From the NCBI GenBank assembly GCA_037176705.1, contig CM073886.1, forward strand, positions 130,230,001 to 130,294,000: a stretch of DNA of 64,000 nucleotides. The letters are read 5' to 3'. The stretch's first letter is position 1, and each line of letters begins with the position of its first letter. The position numbers and the translations under genes were made by a program. Origin of the DNA: Molossus alvarezi. Taxonomy: Eukaryota; Chordata; Mammalia; Chiroptera; Molossidae. The notes under the pieces are model-generated. The model saw only the letters and a list, made by a program, of their open reading frames with translations. It ran no database searches and was not told the DNA's origin. Positions 11,613-22,212 of the stretch are shown here, in pieces.

Positions 11613-11945
11613 CAGGAAATTGACATTTACGCAATATTGTTGGCTCAACAATACACTACATATTTAGATTTCAGCATTTTTATGCTTGTGTGTGTGTGTG
11701 TGTGTAGTTCTATGAATTTCCTTGCATGCTTAGATTCATGTAATCACCACCACAACTGAGACATGGAACTAGTATATCACCCCAAAGGGACTCCCTGTGC
11801 TATACCAATCCTCACCCCCCATGCCTAGCACCCAGTTACCACTAATAATGGCATTAAGAGAATGCTATATAAATGGAATCATACATAATGTAACATTTTT
11901 ATTGGCTTTTTCATTCAGCATAATGTTTGGGTTATGCATATATTG
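11613..11945 (-). mobile_element. Old L1 3' fragment, antisense, right part
   Basis: Contains cacccagttaccactaataa then ataaatggaatcatacataa and ttggctttttcattcagcat, the antisense of the conserved L1M 3' region (AAGTGAAAGAAGCCAG and following). Includes a (TG)n run at 11690-11705. It is the continuation of the fragment at 11081. Confidence 0.7.
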
Positions 11946-12325
11946 ATTGTTTCATTTTTAATACCACCACTTTTCTTACATTTTTGCTTAACTTTATGTA
12001 TCTAAATTATTTTTATTCACTTCTGCTGTTCATGGTTGCTGTGGAGGGAGGTGGGGGGTGTGAGCCTCCATGCCCTGCCTATCCGGATGGTATCATTAGG
12101 ACTACTCCACCCTGCCCTACAGTTGTCTCCTGGCATTTGGCTGCACCAATGGATCTTCCAGTCGTTCCGGCCCTGACTCCTGAGACATCCTGTACTGGGA
12201 CACACACAAGACACACAGCTTAACTCCCCCTGAAGCTATCTCTGTGCACGTCTGCTGAAAACTCATGATCCCTGTATAAGACTGCTAAGATTCACGACCT
12301 CTGATGTTGACAATAATGATACAAT
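11946..12325. other. Unique intergenic DNA
   Basis: No supported gene or repeat. The plus-strand frame at 11927-12223 (98 codons) lacks domain-like features and starts inside the L1 relic. Confidence 0.45.
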
Positions 12326-12520
12326 CCTAACTGCAATTTATTGGTTTACATTTAATACTTTTCATTCAATGCCTAATTTAAGCCTGTAACCACCGTATTA
12401 AATTGGTATTGTATGTCTATTTTACTGATGAAGGGACTAAAACAGTTAATATTAAAGCCCTTAACTAGTAAATCCAGAATGAGGATTCTAAGGACCGTCT
12501 GTAGAATGTCACAGCCTGTA
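12326..12520 (-). mobile_element. MIR SINE relic
   Basis: Antisense MIR: gtctattttactgatgaagg then gactaaaacagttaatatt and cccttaactagtaaatcc correspond to the MIR signature of cattttacagatgagg, aaactgaggc and the ttgcccaaggtcac region. Ancient mammal-wide tRNA-derived SINE; the ends are approximate. Confidence 0.6.
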
Positions 12521-13235
12521 TAATAAACTGTTCTATTATTAATTATCACCAAATTTTGGGGAAATTGTACAATCAAATTCAAATGGTCAGTATAAAGTAT
12601 CTAGATACACTTGTGGGAAAAATCTCTATTGTCCACCCTTGACTATGATGATGAATTAAGTGATATCGAACCTTCTGATGAACTGACAACACTATGCCTT
12701 TTCCCAAAAGAACAGTGACTCAAACCATCACTCTATAGCAGCCTGACCTTCATTTACTGACTTCCAAGTTGGTTTACATTTCTACATAAAGGAAAACAAA
12801 GATTCTCTGAGTGAGGTGGCTCCTTGCCATATTAGATAGGGATTAGTTGGTTACAGTGAAATCTCTTTGAACAATGCTTTTTACAAAAACCTGTCAGCTT
12901 CTGCTAACACTGTCGTGGTAACTGTAATACTCTGCATCCTGTACTTGATGGTCTGAGCTCATCTGCTCAACCTGGATGTGAAGGGGCAGGAGAGCCATCC
13001 TGACTCCAGAGCATGACCTGAGAAGGTCCTCAGGCAACATCGTTCATCTGATGGTCCTTGTCCTGCCGTCCCCCACCCCCAAAACAGACACTACCCATGA
13101 CTTCCTGACTGGGAAGAGAGTTCTACACAATGTTTCAATCTGCTCTTCTCAGGGCTAACCCTTGAGAAAATGGCCCCAACCATCTCTTTCCTACTGTAAG
13201 TAGCCGGCTCAGAAAACCCATGAGTTCCTCTATTT
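12521..13235. other. Unique intergenic DNA
   Basis: Mixed composition, no recognisable gene. A C-rich run lies at 13070-13081. Confidence 0.45.
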
Positions 13236-14264
13236 CACAGACATTTCTTATAGCATATATAAAAATAGATATATTTTTTCTGATATATCTCCTTGGGCAA
13301 GGGAAACAAAGGAAAAAAATAAACAAATGGGACTACATATTCATCATTGATATGTCTGCCATGGGGTTAATATTCAGAATTTATAAAGAACTTACTCAAC
13401 TCAAAACCAAATAAATAAATAAATAAATAAATAAACAATCCAATTTTAAAAATGGGCAAAGGACCTGAAGAGACACTTCTCCAAAGAGGACATACAGATG
13501 CCAATAGACATACGAAAGGATGTTCAACATCACTAATCATCAGAGAGATGCAAATTGAAATGACAACGAGATATCACCTCACACCTGCCAGAATGGCTGC
13601 CATCAATAAATCAACAAACAAGTTCTGGCGAGGTCGTGGAGAAAGGGAGCCCTCATGCCCTGCTGGTGGGAACGCAGACTGGGGCAGCCACTGCGGAAAG
13701 CTGTATGGAGTGTCCTGAAAAATTAAAAAATGGAACTACCTAATGACCCACCAATTCCACTGCTGAGATACATCCGAAAAAACCCGAAACACTAATTCTA
13801 AAGAATATAGGCTTCCCATGGCCACTGCAGTGTTATTTACAAGAGCCAAGATTTGGAAGCAGCCCAAGTGCCCATCACTAGATGAGTGGATACAAAAGCT
13901 GTGGTACATGTACACAGTAGAATACTACTTGGCTGTAAAAAAGAAGGAGGAAATTGTACCTTTTGCAACAACATGAAGAACCTGGAGAGTATTACGTTAA
14001 GTGGAATAAGCCAGTCAGAGAAAGACAAATACCATATTTCACTTATATGTAAAATATAATGAACAAAATAGAAACGGACTCAAATGTACAGAGAACAGAC
14101 TGACAGCTGTCAGATGGGAGGGGACTGAAGGGGGGGTAAAAAGGTTAAGGGATTAAGCAAAAAATGATAACAATAAAAAAGCGAGACACAGCGAAAGTGT
14201 GGTGAGTGCCAGAGGGAATGTGGGGGTTGGGGGTGGGGGGAGGGAAGATAAATATCGGCGGAAG
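13236..14264 (+). mobile_element. L1 ORF2 3' part and 3'UTR, 5'-truncated
   Basis: Sense L1. Landmarks in order: gggcaaaggacctgaagaga at 13454, atcactaatcatcagagaga at 13530, atatcacctcacacctgcca, then ggtacatgtacacagtagaa at 13902 and the end of ORF2 near 14100. The 3' untranslated region (gacagctgtcagatgggagg at 14102) follows. An (AAAT)n run lies at 13405-13433. Frames are broken by stops and frameshifts, so the copy is dead. A form-A Ves splits its 3' end at 14265. Confidence 0.92.
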
Positions 14265-14528
14265 GCCCTGGCCGGCTTGGCTGAGTGCCTTGGCCTGCGG
14301 TCCAGAAAGACCTGGGTTCGGTTCCCGCTAAGGGCGTGTACCTTGGTTGTGGTATGTCCCGGGCCCTGGTTGGGTCCTCCGGGTGGCAGCCACTCGGTGT
14401 GTCCCTTTTGCATTGATGTTTCTCTCTCTCTCTCTCTCTCTTCCTCTCTCTCCCTCCCACTCTATCTGAACAAAAAATGGAAAACAATGTCCTCGGGTGA
14501 GGATAAGAAAAAAAAAAAATATATATAT
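14265..14528 (+). mobile_element. Ves SINE, form A, inserted in L1
   Basis: Full-length form A from ccctggccggcttggctgag to the hairpin-like 3' motif CCTCGGGTGAGG and an A/TA-rich tail. The L1 sequence ATATCGGCRGAAG is duplicated on both sides (14252-14264 and 14529-14541, one mismatch). This 13-bp target-site duplication proves insertion after the L1. The 195-codon minus-strand frame here is a shadow. Confidence 0.96.
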
Positions 14529-14680
14529 ATATCGGCAGAAGGAGACTTGAGTTTGGTGGGGGGGTGCAAGAGACAGTATGCAGAGGAAGTATGATAGAAT
14601 TGTATCTCTGAACCATGTATGGTTTTATTAACCAATGCCACCTCAATAAATTCAATAACAATAGGAAATTTAAAAAAAAG
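14529..14680 (+). mobile_element. L1 3'UTR, continuation after Ves
   Basis: Resumes the L1 at the duplicated target: aaggagacttgagtttgg, then tagaattgtatctctgaacc and tttattaaccaatgccacct with caataaattcaataa, the usual bat L1 3' terminus, followed by an A-rich tail to about 14680. Confidence 0.9.
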
Positions 14681-16316
14681 AAACTAATCAGACACACTCC
14701 ACCTGGGAGCGGTTGAGCTCCAAGGTTGTAGGAGCAGCATCTTACCGTAAACCACAGATAAAGCTATAGGCTGAGATTTTCTTTCTTTTTCTTGTTTTAA
14801 TACATTGAGATATTCTTTCGCTGTACCTTTCAATCACTTAGATTAAGTTCTCAGATCATTCACCAATAAGCTCCTAAATGATGCCGGAATTATTCTATTT
14901 TTTCTGATATGTTTCATGGTCAGTGTTTCTCAGAGGTTTAATTTCAGAATTATTTAACACCTGCATGGGCTTTCAGGGAAAAAGATCTTCCCACTAGTCG
15001 CTATCAACCTCTGGGGTTCTTAAATGTATGTTTCATCATACATGACTTTCTACCCACTTCTCTCTTTCCCCTATTGAGCAGAATAGCTCTGTGTATCGTC
15101 CATCATTTTGAAGACCTGAAAACTGGACAGGACATGGCCCCCAAGTGTCCTCCCTGGGGAGCTGAGGGGTGTGAGGATTCCTTTCTCATGAACCAGGCTT
15201 CTAGCCACAGTTAACATTAATTTAAGTAGTCCATTCTTCTACAAATTTATGTAAAGATTGGGGGTGTTACAGATGGGAAAAGGTATGATTTTGAGGGGCA
15301 CACCAACCACACTCGTCTCACACCTGTGAACAGAACTGGAAAATAATTCTAGTGGCCTGCTGGTTGGGCCACCGCAGTTTCTCGGTTGCTGATAAAAGTT
15401 GAAGTGAACACCGTGACTTAGAACAGACAGCAATGCACTTCCTATCTCTCGCCCCCGGGGTCTAGGGGTTGGAAAGTGCCCTTTGAGCGGATGCTAACCC
15501 AAGAAAGAATAAAGGGGTAAGAGATTAAATTCCTCCAGTCAGAACTCCTGATGGATTACATCTGCTCACCTGAGATGTTCGGATGAGCGGCTGTGGAGCA
15601 GCCGGGTAACCTGGACGTTAAGGGGGACAAATATCTTCTTTCAGGGGAAGAAACAGCCGGAAACGGAAAGAAGCGCTCCCCCCGCTAATACTGGAGGGAG
15701 CGTCTGGAGAACACTTTACCGCAGGCGTCCGCACATCGGGGAGGCTTTCTTCAGACCCTCTCTGTGATCCTGAGACTTGGCGAAGCTGGTCGCCCTCGAC
15801 AAGTATCAGCTTTTTAGTACGTGAGATGGTCTTTATACCAGGGCCTGCTTGGTAAGACTTTGTAAGGAACAAAGGACGCACTTCATGTCCAGTCCTCGTC
15901 ACAGCGTTGACACACGACAAACACTTGCTCCTGAGCCGGCCACAGCCGTCTGCACGTAGGCAGTGTGACCTCACCGGAGCCGAACCTGGGTGCTATCGGA
16001 TCGCTCCCCTGCCAAGCTAAACTCTCCGCCTGACTGTGTCTAAAATTACCTATGTATATGATTGGTCTGGGAGGTTAAAGACGGAGAAGAATTAGGTTAA
16101 CTACACTGTTGACTCTTGGTATTTAGTTTCTAGCAAAAAAAAACCAAAACCTGACTCTTGGCCAAAAGGAAAGTGACTGCGAGACGGCGGAGCACTTGGA
16201 ACGTAAAGGGAAATGCGGGAACCAGGCCGCTGCTGGCGTCCAGAAGCAAGAACTGACCTGGAGCTGGAGGAAGGGACAGACGTCAGCCAATTCCGTTTAA
16301 TCCTCACCCAGGGATC
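14681..16316. other. Unique intergenic DNA, GC-rising
   Basis: AT-rich to 15060, then GC- and CpG-richer between 15560 and 16030. No repeat was recognised. The 118-codon minus-strand frame at 15618-15974 reads as compositional chance in GC-rich DNA, without a domain. Confidence 0.5.
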
Positions 16317-16466
16317 TGTTTACTGATTTTAGAGAGAGAGGGAAAGCGAGGGAGAGAGCCCGATGTGACAGAGCAACGCTGACCAGTGCCTCCCATATGC
16401 ACCCCAGCCTGGGATCGAACCAGCATCCGATTGGCATACTGGACGGTGCCCCCACAGCCGGGCTCC
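16317..16466 (-). mobile_element. Ves SINE, form B, shortened and diverged
   Basis: Antisense remnant: tactgattttagagagagag (tail side), a body with gatgtgacagagcaacgctg, and the head side gcctgggatcgaaccagcat. The central CTCF-like segment is missing and the head is garbled, so it is an old internally deleted copy. Confidence 0.75.
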
Positions 16467-16987
16467 CCAGAAGGGCCAGCCACGTTATTTTCGGCCCGTG
16501 TCCTCAGCCCTGCAGAGACAAAGCCCACGGGAGTGTATTTACAGCATCCCTTGCCTCCTGGCGGTACAGGTGACGTGAGAACAGCCCTCAGAGAAGTGTT
16601 TAAAGCGGATGTCCCCGTGCAGGGGAACCAGCCCCTGAATTTAGCGACTCCCCCAAATGGGGCACAGCAGAGCAGAGGTCATTCTGCACTGGCCTTGGTG
16701 GGCGCGGCAAAGGTCCCCTGGGTCCCGGGGAGCCTAACCCAGAGCTCCCGTGGGGACCTTCTGCGCAACAAAAACAGTTTCAAATTTCAGATCAGATGCT
16801 CTCATGGAGGGATTCTCGTCTGCACGTCAGCAACGTCGCGCTGTCAGTATAAGTAGCATTTTCTGGGAAAGCCTTTTGTTTGTTTTTTCCCGACAAAATC
16901 TGCCACTGGAAAACGCATGGACTCTCTCAGAGTTCGGGGAACGACATCAGCTCCCGTCCTGCCGCGTAGACGTAGCCAGCCTCTGGG
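16467..16987. other. Unique intergenic DNA, GC-moderate
   Basis: No gene is supported. The plus-strand frame at 16386-16856 (156 codons) begins inside a SINE relic and shows no domain pattern. Confidence 0.45.
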
Positions 16988-17177
16988 CAGGGCTTCTCAG
17001 CCTTCCTGACGCCGCCACCCTTCATGCAGGTCCTCGTGCCATGGCGACCCCAACCATACAATTATTTTCGTTGCTACTTCATAAATGTAACTGTGCTACT
17101 GTTATGTCTTAGGCGACCCCGGTGAGAGGGTCGTTGGAGCCCCAAAGGGGTCGTGACCCCCAGGTTGAGAACCACCG
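16988..17177 (-). mobile_element. SPIN-type hAT non-autonomous transposon
   Basis: Starts caGGGCTTCTCAGCCTTCCT and ends AGGTTGAGAACCACCG, giving imperfect inverted ends of the hAT type (CAGYGGTTCTCAACCT). Inside are ccaaccatacaattattttc and gttgctacttcataaatgta, then ggtcgttggagccccaaagg and ggtcgtgacccccaggttga. These blocks match what I recall of the SPIN (Space Invader) non-autonomous family. It encodes no protein, and its middle is shorter than in full-length copies. An 8-bp target duplication is not clean. Strand is assigned by convention. Confidence 0.85.
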
Positions 17178-17599
17178 CCTGAGTCTGAGGATTCGATGGG
17201 AGGCGTTAATGGACGTTTCTGGAACAAGGCTGCAAACTGAATGTGTCCGCCGATTTCTACATGTTACCTCGCCCATCCTAGACTTAGCCAGTTAGTTAGT
17301 TAGCTGGTGACGTAGCTGGTTAGTTAGCTATTCGCAATCTCGTGTCTGTGACAGCAGCAAGTTCTCGGTGGCTTCAGGACTTACATGACAGAGGACAACC
17401 GCCGTGGCGTTGGTAGGTGCCACTGTCGCTGTGCGCACATCACCGAGTGCATCACACGAGCCTACGGCACCCAGGATGCCTGGTGCAGCCTGTCGCCCCT
17501 GGGCTACAACCCCGCGCAGCACGTCACTGTGCCAAACATCACGAGATTAAGTCAAGTACCAGAGAGAATGATCTGCTCAGGCGCCACGGTGAGCGGGAG
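17178..17599. other. Unique DNA with a small GTTA-rich repeat
   Basis: At 17285-17332 the motifs tagctggt and gttagttagct recur twice around gacg, a small degenerate tetranucleotide repeat. The rest is unassigned, with no gene evidence. Confidence 0.45.
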
Positions 17600-17955
17600 G
17601 TGCAGGAGGCTCCTGCTAGTAGCGTGGCCTGTGGCACGTTAGAGAAACACTGTGTCGGCAGAAAGCACCTCTGAGATAGCAGCAACAGAGTACATGCGTG
17701 TACAGTCACCTAGCAGTTTATTCCCACTATGCATTAGGCACTGTGTAGAATCATACGTGCTGTACTTTGTATGACGGGCTGGGCAGGAGGCCGGTTGACC
17801 CCGGCAGCACCACACACACGAGAGTCCTGCCTTGCGCTGTGACGTTAGGAGCTGTAAGGTCACTAGGCGACAGGAATTTTCAGCTCCATTATAATCTCAT
17901 GGGACCACCATTGTATATGCGGTCCTCTGATGACAGCAACTCTGTGAAACAGGGA
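17600..17955 (-). mobile_element. Probable Tigger-like DNA transposon relic
   Basis: The block cagctccattataatctcat then gggaccaccattgtatatgc with ggtcc resembles the terminal region of old pogo/Tigger-class elements. The upstream part (agcaacagagtacatgcgtg) is consistent. No transposase reading frame survives. The family call is tentative and the boundaries are approximate. Confidence 0.45.
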
Positions 17956-19255
17956 TGAATGTACTTTATTATTCTAAGTCCAAACTCTGTCTGGCTAGGT
18001 TATTTCTTGGAGTATATTTGACCGCAAGGTAATTCCTCAGTTTCCTATATTGGTCTATTTTTTTTTTTTTTTAACTCACAAAGTGCCCAGAACAGTAGTG
18101 TATTTTACACTTTCTTAAACTGTCCGTAAGCAATTTCTTGGCTAATACAACTAGAGTAACATTAAAGAAACAAGATATACATTTTCTAATATTAAGTAGG
18201 TAAGTAACACATTTAGTTTTTACTGCAATTGATTTTTATGTACAATTAAAACAAACATTGCAAGATTATTTTCCAAAATGTCACTTTAGTAAAACATTGT
18301 TATACTATGAGAAAAAATAAATACTATAAAAGAATATTATATATTTTTAGTTAGATTGCTACAGATACTTTGTGTTCTAGAATTCTTTCTAATTTTACAA
18401 TCACACTGCCCAAAATTAATATTTTTATTTAAACTGAACATTTAGAGCACTTAAAAATTCTCTCTGCCACACTCAATTAAAAACTATGTCCAGAAATTCA
18501 GAATCCTTATCAAATGCCAAGAACGGGCCAGGGAAAGAAATGTCTGAGTACCTATCTAAAAGTCAGTCAAGAATTAAATTGCTCCTCAGCATCAATTAAT
18601 ACATACAACAAAATTCTTCGGTTATGATTCTATTTTTCTTACCATTTCAGTTTTTACAGGTCAGTTTACCTTTCCACCCACTTGTGGGTATTCTTGTTTA
18701 AATCACCGATGAAATAAAAACATTTTTTGAAATAAATGTTTACCTTTAAAATGTTTTGTCTCTGCATGAACTCAGGTTGAGACAAAATTGCTATATTCCA
18801 AATGTCCTCTAAAAAGCTTAGAAATGCCACGGATTAAAATGTAAATATTTTCTTTGGTACTTGTGATGCAAAAATACAAGAGCCTTTGAATCGCCCCACT
18901 GTTCGGGGCAGAGCGCGGTCTGCGCCGCGTCCAGTATGATCTCACGTGTTCTGGCGACCGGAGAGGCTAAAAGCTCTGCCATTCTTCCCCTTTCAGTGAC
19001 TGCCGTCGCCGTGGGGGCCACACTTTCATGTGCCAGACCCAGGAGTGTGTTAACATTAGCACAATCCCCCGGACAGAACATCAGATCAATTATAAGCCGG
19101 TGCTTTGCTGGGGTAAACAGCTTGAAGGGCTGGCTGGAAACCCACTTGACAAAATAAATGTATGTGGGTTACCCTAGCCTTGTTTATCTCTCATACCTGC
19201 CTTTTTTTTTAGGAACATAAAGAAATCCCAGTTTTCATATAATTGTGAATGCAAT
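17956..19255. other. Mostly AT-rich unique DNA
   Basis: No interspersed repeat was recognised over 1.3 kb. A T run lies at 18059-18072. A GC-richer island at 18890-19090 has several CpGs but no domain-bearing frame. It could be a weakly conserved non-coding segment. Confidence 0.45.
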
Positions 19256-19281
19256 AAAAAAAAAAAAAAAAAAAAAAAAAA
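19256..19281. repeat. Poly(A) tract, 26 A
   Basis: Uninterrupted run of 26 A, with an AATAAA overlapping its start (19253-19258). No SINE or L1 body lies upstream, so it may be the tail of an unrecognised processed retrocopy or a simple A tract. Confidence 0.9.
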
Positions 19282-19504
19282 GCTCTCTTTCACTTCACAA
19301 ACTTAAGCCGACCTAAGATGGGTTTCACACAAGACTGAAGGGAGCTGACGAGGGTCCGTGTGTCTTCTCCCGTCACCTGCGCCACAAGCCTGGGAGGACA
19401 GAGCCCAGCCATCCTCGTTTTACGGACGAGCCGTTTCCACGGGGACACACAGACGTGCATTTCTGTGCGTGGTGCGTGTGCAACAGACCTCATCTGTTTC
19501 ACTT

Positions 19505-19645
19505 TGTCCTCTCCAACAAGCCCCTGGAAGGGCCTTGGTCCAATTTCAGAGGGGGAAACTGAGGCAAGGGACGTTCAGGAATGTTCCAGGACAAGCAGCT
19601 ACGCATGGCAGGAGCCAGAGTTTGAACGTAGGCCCATGTTTCTGC
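19505..19645 (-). mobile_element. MIR SINE relic
   Basis: Antisense MIR with ggggaaactgaggcaaggga followed by gagccagagtttgaacgtag, matching the MIR signature aaactgaggc and agctgggattcgaaccc. A second MIR-like scrap (cctcgttttacggacgagc, about 19412) lies upstream. Confidence 0.7.
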
Positions 19646-19662
19646 CTCATTGGTTGGATGTT

Positions 19663-19698
19663 TCCTCTAGGAGGGAGGGAGGGAGGGGGGGAGGAGAC

Positions 19699-19742
<44 letters not shown>
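19663..19742. repeat. (GGGA)n and (GA)n simple repeat
   Basis: Purine tract: gggaggga-type units, then agagaga to 19742. Low-complexity frames over it are artefacts. Confidence 0.9.
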
Positions 19743-19745
<3 letters not shown>

Positions 19746-19824
19746 ATAAAAGTCAGCAAAAATGTGACGGGTGCCAGGGTCCTTCTCCAGCCTGGACAGA
19801 TTCTGATTTAAAAAAAAAAAAATC

Positions 19825-20090
19825 GCCCTGGCCAGTTTGGCTCAGCGGTTAGAGTGTTGGCCTGCGGTCCAGAGAGACCCGGGTTCGGTTCCCGCTAAGG
19901 GCATGTACCTCGGTTGCAGTTTGTCCCCGGCCTTGGTTGGTCTTGTGGGCGGCAGCCACTCGATGTGTCCCTTCACATCGATGTTTCTCTCTCTCTCTCT
20001 TCCTCTCTCTCCCTCCCACTCTATCTGAACAAAAAATGGAGAAATGGCCTCGGGTGAGGATTAAAAATAAATAAAATAAAATAAAACCCG
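19825..20090 (+). mobile_element. Ves SINE, form A, full length
   Basis: Head gccctggccagtttggctca, near-consensus form-A body (tgcagtttgtccccggcc), a pyrimidine tract, a 3' CCTCGGGTGAGG motif and an (AAATA)n tail. The A-box and B-box regions are both intact-looking. Confidence 0.95.
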
Positions 20091-20154
20091 ATATCTCTCA
20101 TTAGATGAAAGAGACCATATTTATATGAACTTACTACACAGTTGAAAATAATGA

Positions 20155-20330
20155 AAACACTCTACCTAACATTTCATACAACTTTACAGTTGGCTAGACA
20201 CGTTTATAGCCAATGATCTCATTTTGTTTTTCAAACAATATTGGGCATGACTACTGTGTGAATTTTCAATTCTGATTAAGACCAGTAAGACTAGGAAGGT
20301 TAAGGAAATGGTATAAAGCTAAGGATTGAA
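20155..20330 (-). mobile_element. Probable MIR relic
   Basis: Resembles antisense MIR in order: ctacctaacatttcatacaa, ccaatgatctcattttgttt, gactaggaaggttaaggaaa. Highly diverged; the call rests on the spaced similarity only. Confidence 0.4.
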
Positions 20331-20514
20331 AAACAAAAATGTATTATGTGGTCCAAAGCCGATGAACAGCAGTATTACAATAAACAAGCAAACCAACAAA
20401 CCCAAAAGCACTGACTTGGAATTCCATAACCCAGTCGCTATTTTCAGATGGTAAAGAACATGGTTCAAGAACACCTCAGTCCTGGCCCCTCAAGACTGCA
20501 GTCCTTTCTTTTAT

Positions 20515-20690
20515 TAAAAAATATGTTTTTACTGACTTTAGAGAGAGGAGGGGGGGAGAGAGAGACAGAGAGAGGCGGATCCCCCTACTGGGGATCGAGC
20601 CTGCAACCTGGGCCTGTGCCCTGACCGGGAATCCAACCACCTTTTGTGCACCTGAAGATGTGCAACCAACCGAGCCACACTGGCCGGGGA
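20515..20690 (-). mobile_element. Ves SINE, form B, internally deleted
   Basis: Antisense copy with the head at 20689 (CCCCGGCCAGTGTGGCTCGG on the minus strand) and a purine-rich tail side (agagagaggaggggggga). CAGTSCTTTCWTT is found at 20499-20514 and 20691-20704, an imperfect target-site duplication. Part of the body is missing. Confidence 0.85.
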
Positions 20691-20825
20691 CAGTGCTTTC
20701 ATTGTTAAATTAAGGGATGGATTTAGAGATAGTTCCTCAGGATACGAATAGTATTGAACCTCCGCGTTAGCACAGATATCTTTGCCTAAAATCTAAATCT
20801 GTCCCCCAGAGTATTCCAGTGGCAC

Positions 20826-21410
20826 CCTCCTCCCCGGAGACTTTGCTCGGGCGGCCGCTGCCCGGCTTGTGGCCGTGTGTCTGGGCCGGCACTCCGCCCA
20901 CACAGGTGTGATTCTGCCCTTCCCGGCCACAGGGCAGTGCAGGGTGGGCATCTGCTTGCTCATCCCGCGAAGCGGATGCGCTCCTGTTCTCACCCGAAGC
21001 GGGTCCTGGGCCCCAAGTTGCCAGTGTCATTTGGAGGAACACAGACCGAGGCTGAAGCACGCACGGTGGCTGCCGCCTCCCCACCCGGCCTCGCAGGAAA
21101 ACGCACGTGAACTTGGCGGACAGGCCGCCGTGTGACTCGGAGGCGTCGCGTTGGAGGCGGAGGAGAGGCGTTCACCTTCCCTCTCCTCTGCGAGAGCCCT
21201 GCCCACGCTGGGTGTCCGAGCCACCTGCCACCCGGGGGTGCGTGGGTCCCAGTCCCGGGCGGCGGCTCAGGGCTCTCAGCGGAGTCGGGGTGTGGAAGGC
21301 CGCGGGCTCCCCTCCAGGGTGACAGCGACGCCGCGGGGACCCGGGCTCACCAGGCAGGGGCTTTCCCGGCGTCCCATGCCTGGGAGTCCTCGCTGGAAAG
21401 AGGGTCCTGA
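20826..21410. other. CpG island, no gene recognised
   Basis: A GC-rich segment in which I counted roughly 50 CpG dinucleotides by eye in about 580 bp, near the number expected from base composition, against strong CpG depletion elsewhere. Typical of an unmethylated promoter or orphan island, or of a recent GC-rich sequence. Overlapping frames up to 127 codons run on both strands and resemble no known family. No TATA box or splice pattern decides an orientation. Confidence 0.65.
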
Positions 21411-21525
21411 GAGGCTGGCTCCTGAGATGAGTTCTCGGGCTCAGCACCCATCTTTAAAGACACGTTTTAAAAGTTTCAAATACCTTGTGGAACAGCAGAG
21501 TGTTTGTCCTCGAAAGGGGTGGCAT

Positions 21526-21768
21526 AAAAAATAAAAAATAAAAAAAGCCGAGCCGGTGTTGCTCAGTGGTTGAGCATCGACCCTGTACCAAGAGGTCGCC
21601 AGTTCAATTCCCGGTCAGGGCACACGCCCAGGTTGTGGCCCGATCCCCAGTGGGGGGCGTGCAGGAGGCGGCCGGTCCAGGTTTCCTCTCATCGATGTTT
21701 CTCTCTCTCTCTCCCTCTTCCTTACTCTCTCTCTCTCTCAAGATCAATAATTTAAAAAAGAGAAGAAA
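21526..21768 (+). mobile_element. Ves SINE, form B, with A-rich leader
   Basis: The head gagccggtgttgctcagtgg starts about 21550, with B-box GTTCAATTCCC, body CCCAGTGGGGGGCGTGCAGG and tail TCAATAATTTAAAAAA. The target-site duplication AAAGGGGTGGCAT (21513-21525 and 21769-21781, 13 bp, perfect) encloses an extra A-rich leader (21526-21547) before the SINE head, which is unusual for this family. Confidence 0.93.
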
Positions 21769-21781
21769 AAAGGGGTGGCAT

Positions 21782-22212
21782 GATTTAATTACACATTATT
21801 CAGAGTATTTTGAAATACGTTCCTTCATCACAATTAGTTTCCGTGAGCGTGACTGCGGTGGGCACCGTCGCTGGACCCCTTCCTCATGTCTAGTGAGACA
21901 CCGCCTCTTAAAGCTAGACGTGGTGGACCCACACATGCGCACGTGTGGGCACGCTTGCCCGCGGAGTCTCGTTGATTTTCGTTGACAGTATAAAGATGCC
22001 CCCCTTGGCATACCTGCACCCAGCCCCCACACCACCCCAGGCCTTCCCAAGTGGAGGGCGGTGAAGGTTGGGGTGAAGTGCAGGATGGGGGCTGTCTGTG
22101 GAGGCATCAGCACAGACAGATGTCGCAGACCAGTCACAGACACGGGTGCCCTCCCTTGGAAATCGCAGCTGAAATACGGATTGACGTAGAGAAGGTATTC
22201 CTGGGCTGGAAA
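21782..22212. other. Unique intergenic DNA
   Basis: No repeat was recognised. Overlapping minus-strand frames of 61-115 codons (21796-22258) show no domain features. Confidence 0.45.

Noticed and set aside
14110..14697. 195-codon minus-strand frame
   Set aside because: Antisense shadow of L1 3'UTR plus Ves; the serine/arginine-rich part is the pyrimidine tract.
19358..19852. 164-codon frame ending in a GA repeat
   Set aside because: It crosses a MIR, a simple repeat and the start of a SINE, so it is an artefact.
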